Part shown: positions 1 through 11,400 of the stretch, piece by piece
Layout: every line of letters starts with the position of its first letter
Position numbering within the stretch: the stretch's first letter is position 1
From: a virus
Virus record (IMG/VR): IMGVR_UViG_3300042447_000185
Location: 1-34,499 of that record
Reading direction: 5' to 3' (one strand)
Length of the DNA stretch: 34,499 bases
Notes under the pieces: model-generated
Database searches by the model: none
What the model was told of the DNA's origin: nothing
Seen by the model: the letters and a program-made list of their open reading frames with translations, nothing else
Position numbers and translations under genes: made by a program

Positions 1-3000
1 TAATATTCCGCTATTCTCCTACTACTTATGCTGAAAAGTATTCTAAGTTTGAATCTATTACAAATTTAAATACTCCTGAAGCTAAACAGTTAATCATAGA
101 TACATTAACAAATGCTTCCGGTACAACTGGAAAGTACTTCTCAGCTAAGATGAACTATGATTCAACAGCTCTTTCTAAAAATGGTTATCAAGACTATAAT
201 TTAGAAACAAACACATTGAATGAAGAGTTTAGTAGTTACATTGAGTTATTAAAAACATTACCAAGAACTACAATTGATTTTTCATCATCAAGTGATCCTA
301 AAAAGTTTAACTCTTATATCAGCTTCAGAGTACCAACTGAGTTTATTAAAGCTGTAGAAAAAGCTAAAAAGAATCCGGTATCTGTAGAACCTTCACCAAC
401 AAGAAAACAAAAGAATATTCTTGTTGATTATGTAAAAGGTCAAACAGAAGCTGTAGACACTACAATCTCTCAACAAGGAAAAGTAAATGTTTCTGGTACA
501 GGAAATGAGTTTGGAATATTTTCAATTACTTCTCCTGCAACGGGGGAACCATTAGTAGTTTCTTTAGATAAAAAGTTATTTAAATCTGCTGCTGAATTAG
601 TAATAGGAACCACTGTTTCATTACAAGTAATTACTGAGGAAACAGATGACATGTATATTCCTAATGTTATTCAAGTAAAGAATGCAGAAGGAAAGGTTCT
701 TGGCCGTGTAATGGAAACAAATTATGCTATTGGAGAAAGTGATTTAAATGATTACTATAAGCAACTAAAAAAACAAAGAAGTACTACACTTGAAGAGAAG
801 ATTGAAGAATCTACTAATACAAAAGGTACTGCTAATCCTAAAGATGGTTTAGCGGGTAAATTCTTTTTAAGAGATGGTCACTTACAATATGATGCTACTC
901 CTGAACAAATTAAGGTTGCAGATGCTTGGTGGAAAAAAAGTGATTTATTTAAATACTTAGATTTTGAACAAGGCGTAGCTATTGCTAACTCAGATGCATT
1001 TGCAAGATTTATTTCTTATGGTGCTGTCTTAAATGGTAAGTTAGGTATGCTCCAGATTGGAAACAAAGGTTCTATGGTAGATGTCTATCATGAAGCTTGG
1101 CATGGTTTCAGTCAGTTATTTCTTACTCCACAAGAAAAAACAGCTCTTTATAAAGAAGTACAAAAAAAGTTAGGTACTAAAAAGAATTTATCATTCTTTG
1201 AAATAGAAGAAATGCTTGCAGAAGAGTTCAGAACTTATGCTAAGAACCCTAAAGCAGCTAAAGATAGTCCTGTAAAAAATAGTATATTCAGAAGAATCCT
1301 TAATTTCTTAAGAGAGTTAATTGGTTTAGGGTCAGTTAGTACTGTGACTAATATTAAAAAAGTTCAGGAATACTATGAGAATCTTTATTTTAATAAGAAT
1401 CTTAATCAGTATACACCAAGCATTGACAATGTAATGTTTGATTTGCTTAATAGAAACTCTGGAGTTCAAAGTTTAGCTAATGCTGAAGAACAAGTATTGA
1501 ACAGACAAGACGCAACAGTTTTAAAAAATTCAATGGATGCTATTATTTCTAAGTTAGGTGATGAACTTTATTCAGAAAGAAAACAAGATACTGCTGAACT
1601 TGGGCAAAATAAATCTGCTACTACTAAGTTATTAGAAGATCCTAGAAATAGGAATGCAATGTATTCTTATATCTTTGATCAACTTGATACAAGAAGAATT
1701 GAGTTACAAGAAGATCTTGAAAAGCTTGAGGACATCCCAAAAAACTTCTTAGAAAAACAAAAGATAGAGAATAACATTAGAATTATTACTAGTGCATTAG
1801 ATAATTGGGGTAATCAATCTAATGGTATGATTCAATACCATATTGAAAATTCAGACTATAATCTGTTAAGAGAGAAGTTTGTGACAATAGATGAGCTCAA
1901 AGAAGCAAATGAAGATGAAGAAATAAAAGATGAAACTGATGATGCTACAGATCCTCAAAATGTAGAGGCAAGTGAGAGATTTGGAGATACAAAAATTGGA
2001 GATAGATCATTACTTGAATTAGCAGATAAAGAAGTAGTTTATATATTAAAGAGTCTATTTAAAGTAGACAGGTCTGGTAAAGTTATATTAAATCAATTAG
2101 GGTTTCCAGAACTTGTAGATTTTAGAAGTACTTGGAATAATACAGTAAGAACTATCCGTGGAGAACAAGACCCTGCAATACAGTATGAATTACTAAAAGC
2201 TGCTATTCCTATTCATCCGGAGTTTGAGCAATTAGTAAACTTTAAATTAGCAGATCCTACTAAAAGTAATGATTTATATGAGGCTAAAGCTACTACAGCT
2301 TTCTGGCAAACTTTTAGTAAACCAAGAGTACCTTTATTACAAAGTACCATATATACAAATGGTATAACACAAATTACACAAGCTTCATTAGAGAGTGTAG
2401 ATATTCTTAAATCTTTTGAATATAAGTTTAAAGCAGATACTAGTAATCCATTTATTGTAAGAGGAACTGAAGATAATGTTCCTATGCTTAACATAGCAGC
2501 TTTAATAGATGAGTTCTCTGATAAGAATGGAAACTTAGACTCCGCCAGGTACTTTGAATTTGCAGGAAGAGTAGGTATTTATCTTGATAATTTAACGGTT
2601 ATTAAGAAAGAACTTGGTAAGAATCAAAAATCTATAGAAGAGTATGGGCTTCCTTATATTTTTAATACAGTAAAACAACTTGCTGAACTAGAAAATAGTA
2701 ATGCAGCTACTCCAAAACAATTAGGTTTTATAAAAGAATTCAAAAAGAATCCTATTTATTACTTAAGGACTGAAATACCTGAAGGAATTATCTCAGATAA
2801 AGCAGAGACTCAAAAATATGTTCTTAGAAAACTAGCTGATTTACAAGCACGTTATGGTTTAGATACTTCTAATTTTGGAGTACTTAATGCTGAAGGTAAT
2901 ACTGTATTTGAGTTAATTGAAAAGAGTACGGCAAGTAAAATTGCATATGCTATTAATAAAGCTGAAAAACTAGCTGATCTATGGACTTCAGATGCTCTTA

Positions 3001-6000
3001 AGTATATGAGTTATCTAAATCCTGCTATCAATACATTTACTAATAATTCTACAATCTTAAAAACAATCTTTGACTTTAATGATCCAGAGTTTGTTAAGAG
3101 AGATGGTAAGGAGTTAGAATTATTTATGTCTTCCGGTACACAACAGATAATTGATGAAGACAATGCTATCAAAGAAGGATTAAATACTACTTCCTTAGAT
3201 GTATTTAGTAAGTTTCTACAGGAGACTAACTCTATGCTTAAAGGAGGTATACAAGAATTTATTAGACACGCTTCTAAAAGTTCTGCTTTTGGTTTGAGAC
3301 TTAATGGAGGAATTATTGGAGGACCAAATAAGCTAGACAGTAATCCAAGACTCTATGTTGATATAGATATGTTTGGAAATGGTACTGCAGAATCATATGC
3401 ATTAAGAACACATATTGTTCCTTACATTGCAACTGAAGCAAATAGAATTTATAAATTCAAACAAAATCAAACTGAGTTTGAAACCTATGCCGGTTATAAT
3501 AATATCACTGCTAATGGCAAAATGGCCGGAGAAGTGTTTACTGCATTTGATAATGCATTAAGGCCTTCTACTAAAACTGCAATCTATGATGCAATTGATC
3601 AAGCTATTGCAAACAAAGAATACTTTGACTTCATATCATTTATTAAAGCTGATAAATCTGGATTAGCAGAAAAAATTAAAACTGATATAACTGATTATTT
3701 TAATGAGTTATCAGAGGAGAACTATAATCAATTACAGCAAACTAATTATATAAGTCCAGACTTATCAAGTTCACTTAAAGTTTTTAACTTATCAAAAACA
3801 GAAGAAGAAAAGTTGTTAAGTAAAGCTTACACATATAATTCTTGGATACATAATTTTGAAACAATCAATCTTATGTATGGAGATATGGCTCAATATAACC
3901 ATGTTAAAGAAGAAATGCATAAAAGAAATACTGGTCTTACTTCTACAGGTAGAACCTTTAGAACAGACTTAGCTGCTCAGAACTTGGTTAATGGTTATTT
4001 ACGTGATACATCTTATGCTGCACAAAAAGGATACAATACTATATCTTATAATGGTACATTGAATACTGCTATTATACAAGATGTAGAAAGAAGTTCTGTA
4101 TATCTTCCAATAATTACAAAAGCTTTAACTGAAGATTATACTAATAAGCTTAAAGAATCTATAAAAGATCCCGCTAAACTTAAAGAAGCTGTAGAGTATA
4201 GAGTTAATAATGATATTAATGCTTATAAAAAAATGACTGAAGGGGACGGTCAAGGTTGGATTACTTTTGATACATACAGAGTTCTTAAAAATTTAGAGAA
4301 TTCTTGGTCATATGAGCAAGATCAATTATTTCAAAAAATAACTAGAGGAGAATTTGTTTCTCCAAAAGATATTCTTGAAATGTTCCCAGTATATAAAGTA
4401 CAGAATTTTGGTCACTTAGCAAATACAGGTATGCCTGTAAATGCAATGCATAAGTTTGCATTAGCTCCATTGATTCCATCAATGATTGCTGGATCAGATT
4501 TACAGTCTCTACATGAGCAAATGATGGAAAAGAACATTCAGTATGTTACATTCCAATCGGGTTCTAAAGTAGGTTCTGTAACTTCAGCTAAAGATAGCAA
4601 GGGTAAAGCAGCAGCAGATCCTATCTATTCAGATTCTGAAATGAAGACTCTTAATAAAGACATTAAGTTTACAGAAAATACTATCTATGTTGACTATCTT
4701 AAAAATGTAACCAATGTAAATACTGCATTTAAAAATAAGTCTATCTTCTCTACACAGTTAAGAAAACTTATTTTAGGAGCTATGTACCGTGAAGGTAAAA
4801 TCATTAATCCTAATAATGCGGCTACAGTAAAGAAATATGAGCAAACTGTTGATGAGTATACCAAATTATTGAAGTTTGAGTTACTTAATGAGATTGGTTA
4901 TGAAGAAGTTGATGGTAAATACATTGGTAATCTTACAAATTTCTTAGATCTTATCCAAAGAGAATTAGGTAGAAGAAACTTACCAGAACATCATATTGAC
5001 TTTGTTGGTCAAAATCCGGATACTACTTTAAAGACTGATTTGTCTTTACATTTAAGAGCTGATGATATAGAAAAAATATTAGTTAGTCTTATAGAGAAAA
5101 GATTTATTAAACAAAAAGTAAAAGGTGAACCATTAGTTCAGGTAGCTAGTACTATGACAAATGGTATGTGGCAACAACCTACTTTTGAAAAAGCTACAGA
5201 TGAAGAAGTAAGAAAATTCTTAGGTACAAATAATCTTCCTTTCTATGATCAAACTGCAGATGGCACTTCTGCTATGAAAGTTGCTATTGCTCTACAAGGT
5301 GATTTCTTTAATTTATTAAAAAGATCTGATGTTGCAATCTATGATACAATTGATGGTAAAAAGGTTTTAAATCAAAAAGCTAGTCTTGCTAAACTTAATC
5401 AACTAATTAAAGATGAAGATTGGCTTAAAGAAAATAGAAATGTTATCAGACTATCCGCTGTAAGAATTCCAGTACAGGGTCTTAACTCTATGGAGTTTAT
5501 GGAAGTCTATGAGTTCTTAGATCCATCTGCAGGAAACATTATTATTCCTCCAACTGAGATTGTTGCTAAATCAGGATCTGACTTTGACGTTGATAAGTTG
5601 ATTACATTTATGCCTAATCTAGATAACAGAGGTAAATTTATAGAGTCAGGCTTATCAGAAGAACAGTTTCAGAACTTTGTAAAAAGAAATAAGTCTAATC
5701 CAGAAAGAGTAACTCAAACAATTAAAACTCAAAAGGCTGCTCTTGAGAATAGATTAATCAGTAGCATTAATGATATCCTTGCTTTACCTGATAACTATGC
5801 TAACTTGGTAAGACCAAATGCTACATACCTTCTTAAAGACATTGCAGATAGATTACAAGATTTTGTTTCTGATTATGATAGATTTAAGAACAAACTAGGT
5901 GAAGATTACTATACTAAGAATACAGATGGTAAAGTAACTAAACTAATAAGTCCTACAAGAATTCTTGAAACAGGATACAATTTACATAAACATGAAGTAA

Positions 6001-8444
6001 ATCTAACTGGTAAGACTGTATTAGGTATTACAGCTATTGAAAATGCTTTACACCCAATTTTTAATTCATTGGGAGCAGCAATGCCTAAAACATATAAATG
6101 GTCTTACTATGATGATACTACAAAGAAGTATGTAGAAACAGATATAAACTATAATACAAATCTTTATTTACCACATAGAAAAACCAAACAAGGTAGAATT
6201 TCTCTTTCACATACTGAATCAGTAGATGGTGATTCTATTTCAGAATTGTTCTCACAAATGATGAATGGTTTAGTGGATGTTGAAAAAGATGCTTGGATCT
6301 TCTTTATTCAAGGTAACTTGGAAGTTGCTCCTACACTTTTATATTTGCTTAAGGCTGGTGTTCCAAAAGAAGATGCAATTATGTTTGTATCTAATCCTTT
6401 AGTAAGAGAGTATGCAAAGAACCAAAGACTATATAAAAGTTCTTATGCTAATGTAGCTGGTAAAGTATTAGATAATAAAGCATTTGCTCAATATAAAGCA
6501 GCAACAGATGTTATCTATAGTCAGTTACCAAGTGTTATAGAAGATCAACTTTCTTCATTTAGAGACAACACTGTTTTTTCTGTAAAAACAGGAAAGTTTA
6601 ATGATGATAAACAAGAAATGGAATATTTTAATATACCAATGACTAAGTTACAATTAATTGAAAGAACTAAAACTGATAATAAGTTTAATGATGAGTTCTT
6701 AGATGTAAGAATTAATGCAAAAGATAAGGCACCAATATTTATTAAACCTTCAGTAAGTAATAAAAAGTATTATCAAAATGCTTTTAACTACTCTCAATCT
6801 TTTTTAAATAAAAATAAAGAGTTTGATTTGGATCTTATGAAAAGAGTAATCTTAAATCCAAAATCTACAAAGTATAGAGGTGCTGCTTTAGGTATGTTTA
6901 TGCACTTTATTGAAGTTGAAAAACAAATTAAGGGTTTACAAACATTAAAAAGACTTTCTAATCCAGATACTAAGTCTTCTAAAACATTAGAAGAGGGAAT
7001 GCGAAGAGGTATATCATTAGAAGAACTTAAGGACTTATCTAAAGTAGACCCAGAGCTTGTAAGAAAAATGATTGAAGAATCTATTCTTGGGACATTCTTT
7101 GATAATAAAATTGTTACAGAACTAATAAAACCTTTGTTTCCATTAAGAAATTCAGAAAAGGTTACTAGTTATGTACTATTATTACTAGAAAGAAGAGCAG
7201 GAGACATTATAAAAAAATACGGTCCAGGAGCGGATGGTACAAGAGCATTTATTTCAGACTATAAAAACTCTGTAGTAAATTATGTATTCCAAAATTATAT
7301 GTCAAACTTTACTGACATTAATGGTAACATAGTAAATGTACCTACGGCATATAAAGAAATGCAAGTTAAAAATAAAAAGGGTATTGCTAATGGTGCAGAA
7401 GTAATTGACAATGTAATTTATGTTGATGAGGCTAGAATCAGTAAAGATTATAATGAAAAGTTATTTTCTGCAGACTCTCAATCAGCTGATAGTTATAGAG
7501 CCCGTGGTTTAAGACCATTTAGAGCAGTAGAGAATGCTTTTCCAACTGAATCAAGCTTCTTTAAGTATGTAGTGGAAAGAGAGTATCAAAGATCTACTTT
7601 TCCTTTTGATAAAGCTACAACAAATAAAACATTTAGAAAACTAAGAGGTGTTTTAGCTAACTCAATACAAGATGAGAATACTCTAAATCAACAAACATAT
7701 GAAGCATTCTTAAATCAAAGAGCTTTAATCTTTGCATTTAATAGAGAAGCTTTAATGAAAACAGTTAATTACTCTTACTCAGATCAATTAATGAGTATGA
7801 TTGCTGAGTTTTCAGAGCTTAAGGATAAGTATCCTGTATTAAATCAACTTACTAAACCTTCACTTAAAACAGGTGAGAAAATAATCTCATTGAATGATTC
7901 TAGAATGTTAAAAGATGCACAGCTTGCTGAGATCTATTATGAGAACATTAAAGATTTAGGAGATCCTACAGTTAAAAAAGTACAATCAATTGCTGATAAT
8001 GACAGAATTAGTGAGATGTTTGGTCTATTGCCTTTAGTTTCTATTTATCAAAATGGAATTGGATTTAGTAGATTTGGTTTTAATGAGGCTTTACCATATG
8101 ATAAGTTCTTAGATGTAATGGATTCTGCTTCAAAAATATTCTTAGAGAAACAACTTAACAATGCAACTCTAAGAAACATCTATAATAAGATCATGGATCC
8201 TAAGAATAGATTGTTTAAAGACTTTGTAGTTTCTCCAATAGATTTTAATGATCCTACAGATACTCCATTAGAGTCTCAAACTATTACAGAAGAATCTGCT
8301 CCAGATGAAGATGTAGTTGTTACTCAACCTATCATAGAACAAGTAGGTGAAGTTAAAGAAGAAGAAACTCTTGAAGAAAAACCAGATCAAAATGCACCAG
8401 AAGGATTACCTGGAATAGACAGATCTATAGACTCTTGTAGCTAA
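1..8444 (+). CDS. Giant virion RNA polymerase-like protein with zincin motif (5' end outside window)
   Basis: The frame is open from position 3, so the ATG at 150 is internal and the true start lies upstream. Residues are numbered here from that ATG. Near 314-318 is HEAWH, an HExxH zinc-peptidase signature, with acidic third-ligand candidates at 353-359 (EEMLAEEF). At 1811-1815 is DFDVD, about 40 residues after R1772-I-P; this order (RxP, then DFDxD, then a downstream P) matches the catalytic region of beta'-type two-barrel RNA polymerases. FQSGSKVG around K1473 could supply the basic residue of the other barrel. The last ~65 residues are acidic and low in complexity. Crassvirales carry such multi-thousand-residue polymerases in the virion and inject them for early transcription. 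Role as RNA polymerase is strong by motif and context; peptidase activity is inference. Stop is TAA, 30 bases before the next giant gene. Confidence 0.85.
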   Translation, partial: IFRYSPTTYAEKYSKFESITNLNTPEAKQLIIDTLTNASGTTGKYFSAKMNYDSTALSKNGYQDYNLETNTLNEEFSSYIELLKTLPRTTIDFSSSSDPKKFNSYISFRVPTEFIKAVEKAKKNPVSVEPSPTRKQKNILVDYVKGQTEAVDTTISQQGKVNVSGTGNEFGIFSITSPATGEPLVVSLDKKLFKSAAELVIGTTVSLQVITEETDDMYIPNVIQVKNAEGKVLGRVMETNYAIGESDLNDYYKQLKKQRSTTLEEKIEESTNTKGTANPKDGLAGKFFLRDGHLQYDATPEQIKVADAWWKKSDLFKYLDFEQGVAIANSDAFARFISYGAVLNGKLGMLQIGNKGSMVDVYHEAWHGFSQLFLTPQEKTALYKEVQKKLGTKKNLSFFEIEEMLAEEFRTYAKNPKAAKDSPVKNSIFRRILNFLRELIGLGSVSTVTNIKKVQEYYENLYFNKNLNQYTPSIDNVMFDLLNRNSGVQSLANAEEQVLNRQDATVLKNSMDAIISKLGDELYSERKQDTAELGQNKSATTKLLEDPRNRNAMYSYIFDQLDTRRIELQEDLEKLEDIPKNFLEKQKIENNIRIITSALDNWGNQSNGMIQYHIENSDYNLLREKFVTIDELKEANEDEEIKDETDDATDPQNVEASERFGDTKIGDRSLLELADKEVVYILKSLFKVDRSGKVILNQLGFPELVDFRSTWNNTVRTIRGEQDPAIQYELLKAAIPIHPEFEQLVNFKLADPTKSNDLYEAKATTAFWQTFSKPRVPLLQSTIYTNGITQITQASLESVDILKSFEYKFKADTSNPFIVRGTEDNVPMLNIAALIDEFSDKNGNLDSARYFEFAGRVGIYLDNLTVIKKELGKNQKSIEEYGLPYIFNTVKQLAELENSNAATPKQLGFIKEFKKNPIYYLRTEIPEGIISDKAETQKYVLRKLADLQARYGLDTSNFGVLNAEGNTVFELIEKSTASKIAYAINKAEKLADLWTSDALKYMSYLNPAINTFTNNSTILKTIFDFNDPEFVKRDGKELELFMSSGTQQIIDEDNAIKEGLNTTSLDVFSKFLQETNSMLKGGIQEFIRHASKSSAFGLRLNGGIIGGPNKLDSNPRLYVDIDMFGNGTAESYALRTHIVPYIATEANRIYKFKQNQTEFETYAGYNNITANGKMAGEVFTAFDNALRPSTKTAIYDAIDQAIANKEYFDFISFIKADKSGLAEKIKTDITDYFNELSEENYNQLQQTNYISPDLSSSLKVFNLSKTEEEKLLSKAYTYNSWIHNFETINLMYGDMAQYNHVKEEMHKRNTGLTSTGRTFRTDLAAQNLVNGYLRDTSYAAQKGYNTISYNGTLNTAIIQDVERSSVYLPIITKALTEDYTNKLKESIKDPAKLKEAVEYRVNNDINAYKKMTEGDGQGWITFDTYRVLKNLENSWSYEQDQLFQKITRGEFVSPKDILEMFPVYKVQNFGHLANTGMPVNAMHKFALAPLIPSMIAGSDLQSLHEQMMEKNIQYVTFQSGSKVGSVTSAKDSKGKAAADPIYSDSEMKTLNKDIKFTENTIYVDYLKNVTNVNTAFKNKSIFSTQLRKLILGAMYREGKIINPNNAATVKKYEQTVDEYTKLLKFELLNEIGYEEVDGKYIGNLTNFLDLIQRELGRRNLPEHHIDFVGQNPDTTLKTDLSLHLRADDIEKILVSLIEKRFIKQKVKGEPLVQVASTMTNGMWQQPTFEKATDEEVRKFLGTNNLPFYDQTADGTSAMKVAIALQGDFFNLLKRSDVAIYDTIDGKKVLNQKASLAKLNQLIKDEDWLKENRNVIRLSAVRIPVQGLNSMEFMEVYEFLDPSAGNIIIPPTEIVAKSGSDFDVDKLITFMPNLDNRGKFIESGLSEEQFQNFVKRNKSNPERVTQTIKTQKAALENRLISSINDILALPDNYANLVRPNATYLLKDIADRLQDFVSDYDRFKNKLGEDYYTKNTDGKVTKLISPTRILETGYNLHKHEVNLTGKTVLGITAIENALHPIFNSLGAAMPKTYKWSYYDDTTKKYVETDINYNTNLYLPHRKTKQGRISLSHTESVDGDSISELFSQMMNGLVDVEKDAWIFFIQGNLEVAPTLLYLLKAGVPKEDAIMFVSNPLVREYAKNQRLYKSSYANVAGKVLDNKAFAQYKAATDVIYSQLPSVIEDQLSSFRDNTVFSVKTGKFNDDKQEMEYFNIPMTKLQLIERTKTDNKFNDEFLDVRINAKDKAPIFIKPSVSNKKYYQNAFNYSQSFLNKNKEFDLDLMKRVILNPKSTKYRGAALGMFMHFIEVEKQIKGLQTLKRLSNPDTKSSKTLEEGMRRGISLEELKDLSKVDPELVRKMIEESILGTFFDNKIVTELIKPLFPLRNSEKVTSYVLLLLERRAGDIIKKYGPGADGTRAFISDYKNSVVNYVFQNYMSNFTDINGNIVNVPTAYKEMQVKNKKGIANGAEVIDNVIYVDEARISKDYNEKLFSADSQSADSYRARGLRPFRAVENAFPTESSFFKYVVEREYQRSTFPFDKATTNKTFRKLRGVLANSIQDENTLNQQTYEAFLNQRALIFAFNREALMKTVNYSYSDQLMSMIAEFSELKDKYPVLNQLTKPSLKTGEKIISLNDSRMLKDAQLAEIYYENIKDLGDPTVKKVQSIADNDRISEMFGLLPLVSIYQNGIGFSRFGFNEALPYDKFLDVMDSASKIFLEKQLNNATLRNIYNKIMDPKNRLFKDFVVSPIDFNDPTDTPLESQTITEESAPDEDVVVTQPIIEQVGEVKEEETLEEKPDQNAPEGLPGIDRSIDSCS

Positions 8445-8474
8445 AAATTAGTATATTTATATAAAGAAGAAACA

Positions 8475-11400
8475 ATGCCTTGTAAAATTCAAATAAAGAA
8501 CAAACTTACTGATCAAGTATATGCAGCAGCTAGTCCTGGAATAGGAATGTCTCAAGACAATGCTAGCGTGCTTGCAACTAGTATAAACAGAACTTATGGA
8601 TTCCCTGTAGTTAAGTTTACACAATATACTGTAGATGATCTTATGGATATGGATATAACTATCCCAGAGGCATTAGTAGATATCTATTATGAAAATGAAC
8701 TAAAGATAGAGGCTCAAGAATTAGTCCAAGATCAAAATGATGCAAGAAGAGCACAGCAACTAGATGCTGCGCGTGCTGGAGTAGCTTATACTGAAGATTA
8801 CTTATTTGATAATACTTCTCCCGTAGATGTAGCTCTAAGTAGAGAAGGTATTGAAAGAAGAAGAAGTAAGCAAATAGCTGAAGCATTAGGAGAAAAATAT
8901 AATAAGGCATTTAATATTCCTTATGAAATCATTACAGAAGGAGCTGCTATAGAATTATTAGGACAAAGTACTACACCTTATCAGTCTAATATAGGATCAT
9001 TCTTTTATGGCAACAAAGTATATTTTGTAGATGGTAAATTTGATGCTGGTTCTGTAGTCCATGAATATGCGCACCCTTTAATAAAAGGAATTCAATTTCA
9101 AAATCCTAAGTTGTTTGATAATCTATTTAATCAACTTAGTCTAACCACAACTGGTCAAAGAGCTCTACAAATTGTAAAAGATAGATATCCAGAGCTTCAA
9201 GAGAATACAATAAGATTTAAAGAAGAAGCTCTTGTTACTGCTATAGAGTTAGATGCTAATAAACAAATTGATGAGACTATTAAAGATGATAGTTTATTCC
9301 AAAAATTTATTACTAATTTAATGGCAGCAATAAAAAAAGTATTGCGTGCACTTTCTAATAAAGTAAATCTTAAAAGTCTAGATGCTAATACTACTAGAGA
9401 TGAGTTAGTAAAGATGTTACTTGATGAAGATTTTGTTATTGAAGACTTAGAGTATCAATTATCTTTAATACCTGAGTTTAAGAAAGAAGCTGAAAGCTTT
9501 ATACAGGATCTAGAAAAAGCTAAGAGTAAAGAGCTAATGAATGTTATTGATAGATACTATGATAACATTAACTTCCAGTTAGATAAACTTAGAAAATCTC
9601 CTGAAGAAGTAAAGAACTTATTAGAAGGAAAAGTAGGGGAGGATATTTTAAAAAATATACAGTCCTTTTTATCACCCTATACAGTAAGAAAAAAGAACTT
9701 AACTGCTGAAGAAATAGAAGAAATTATAAATGCTATTGAAGAGAATGAAGAAGATATAAGACTACGCTCAATTGCATTTGTAAATAGTTTAGCTGAGTCT
9801 CAAGTATATGCACAAAGAATACAAGAGGCATTAGATAACTTAGTTAAAACTAACAGACACTTAACTCCTGAAGGTATTACACAAGTAATACACTATAGAG
9901 ACATACTTTCTGGTCAAGCTGAGTTCTTTGATGAAGCAATCAAAGAATTAAAGTTACCAAGAGATACTCCCATCATTCAAAAAATACTTTCTGTAAGACA
10001 GATTATTAAGGATGATTTGGAAAATATTAATGATGTCATGTTTGAATTTGCTAAAGAATTTATAAATGATGCTACTAAAGATATGCAAAGAAGTCTTAAC
10101 CAGAATTTTCAAGATGCTATTACAAATATTCTTAAAGCTGATGGTTTTAGAGAATCTGATATTAATAAATTTTTAAATAATCTAATTGAGCAAATTGATA
10201 TAAACAATAAGAAGAGCTTTAAAGAAAGTGAGTTAAATAGTTTATTGCCTAAAGCTTCACCTAGAGTTAAGTACTTACTTAAAGAAGTTAAGAGTTATGT
10301 AATTAAACATATTACTCCAGATACTATTCAAGAATTTCTTACAGGATATGTTCAAGATATTGGGCAGATTGGTTCTAATTTAGTTCCATTAGGAAATATA
10401 GATGATGTTTTAGGAGCTGTCTTTAATTTTATGAAAGATAGAAGAGCGGATACTAATATTGAATCACAAAGAGAACTTAACACAATGGCAGATACTTTAT
10501 TGCCATTACTTGAAAAAGTAGGTTGGAATCCTAATAATACAACTCAATTAGCAGATTTACTACTATTTAAAGATACTATTAAGCTTGAAAGAAATGGTGA
10601 AATTATTGAGAAAGAAGTTTATTCTTTTATAGATAAGTTTAAAAACTATAGAGCAGATAAGACTCAATTAGAATTTGATCTTAAAAAAGCAAGAGAAGCT
10701 AAAGATAATGCACAGATTGATGCAGCAACTGAAGCTCTTTGGAACTTTCATGAAAGATATATGAATAGAACTTTTACACCTGAAGTTTATGAAGTTCTTA
10801 GTATGTTTAAAAAAGAAAACACTGTAATTCATCCCGATACTGGAGAAGTATTAACAGTGCCTAAGGAAGTTTCAATGGAAGCTTATAAGGAAAGAAAGAA
10901 AGCCATAGAAACTTTAAATACTCAAAATAAGAGAGACTTTACAGAGTTAGATGATCTATTTGATTATAATGAAGCTAGTGTAGCTAAAATGGACTATGAA
11001 GAGCTTTATAATCCTATTGAAGCAACAACAGGGGAGTATAAACAAGGAGATGAACTTAAAAAAGTTTTACTTAGAATCAAATATAGAAATGAGTCTAGAA
11101 AATTTTATGACTTTGAAATAAATTATGATAGAGTTCAAAGAGATTTAGACAACTTTGCTAATGTAAGGCTTGCCTCTAGAGGTATTACTGCAGATGGTAC
11201 TCCGGAAAGATTTCAGATAGAGATGGATAGATATCTACGCAAGAATTTTAGAGTAGCATATACAGAAGATTATTATAAAGAGATAACTGCCATCTTTAAT
11301 GAGATAGCAAGAATCAATGAGAAAGCTTCTAATTCTGATGTATCAAAAAAACTAGCTAACCTTTATGACCAAAGAAAGACTTATGTCAATATGGTTACAG

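Noticed and set aside
2213-2494. Open frame of 93 codons on the minus strand inside the RNA polymerase gene
   Set aside because: It is the complement of a long coding frame with clear protein motifs, has no coupled neighbours and no recognisable composition.
8659-8910. Open frame of 83 codons on the minus strand inside the second giant gene
   Set aside because: Highly hydrophobic, low-complexity shadow of a charged coding region; no support on either side.
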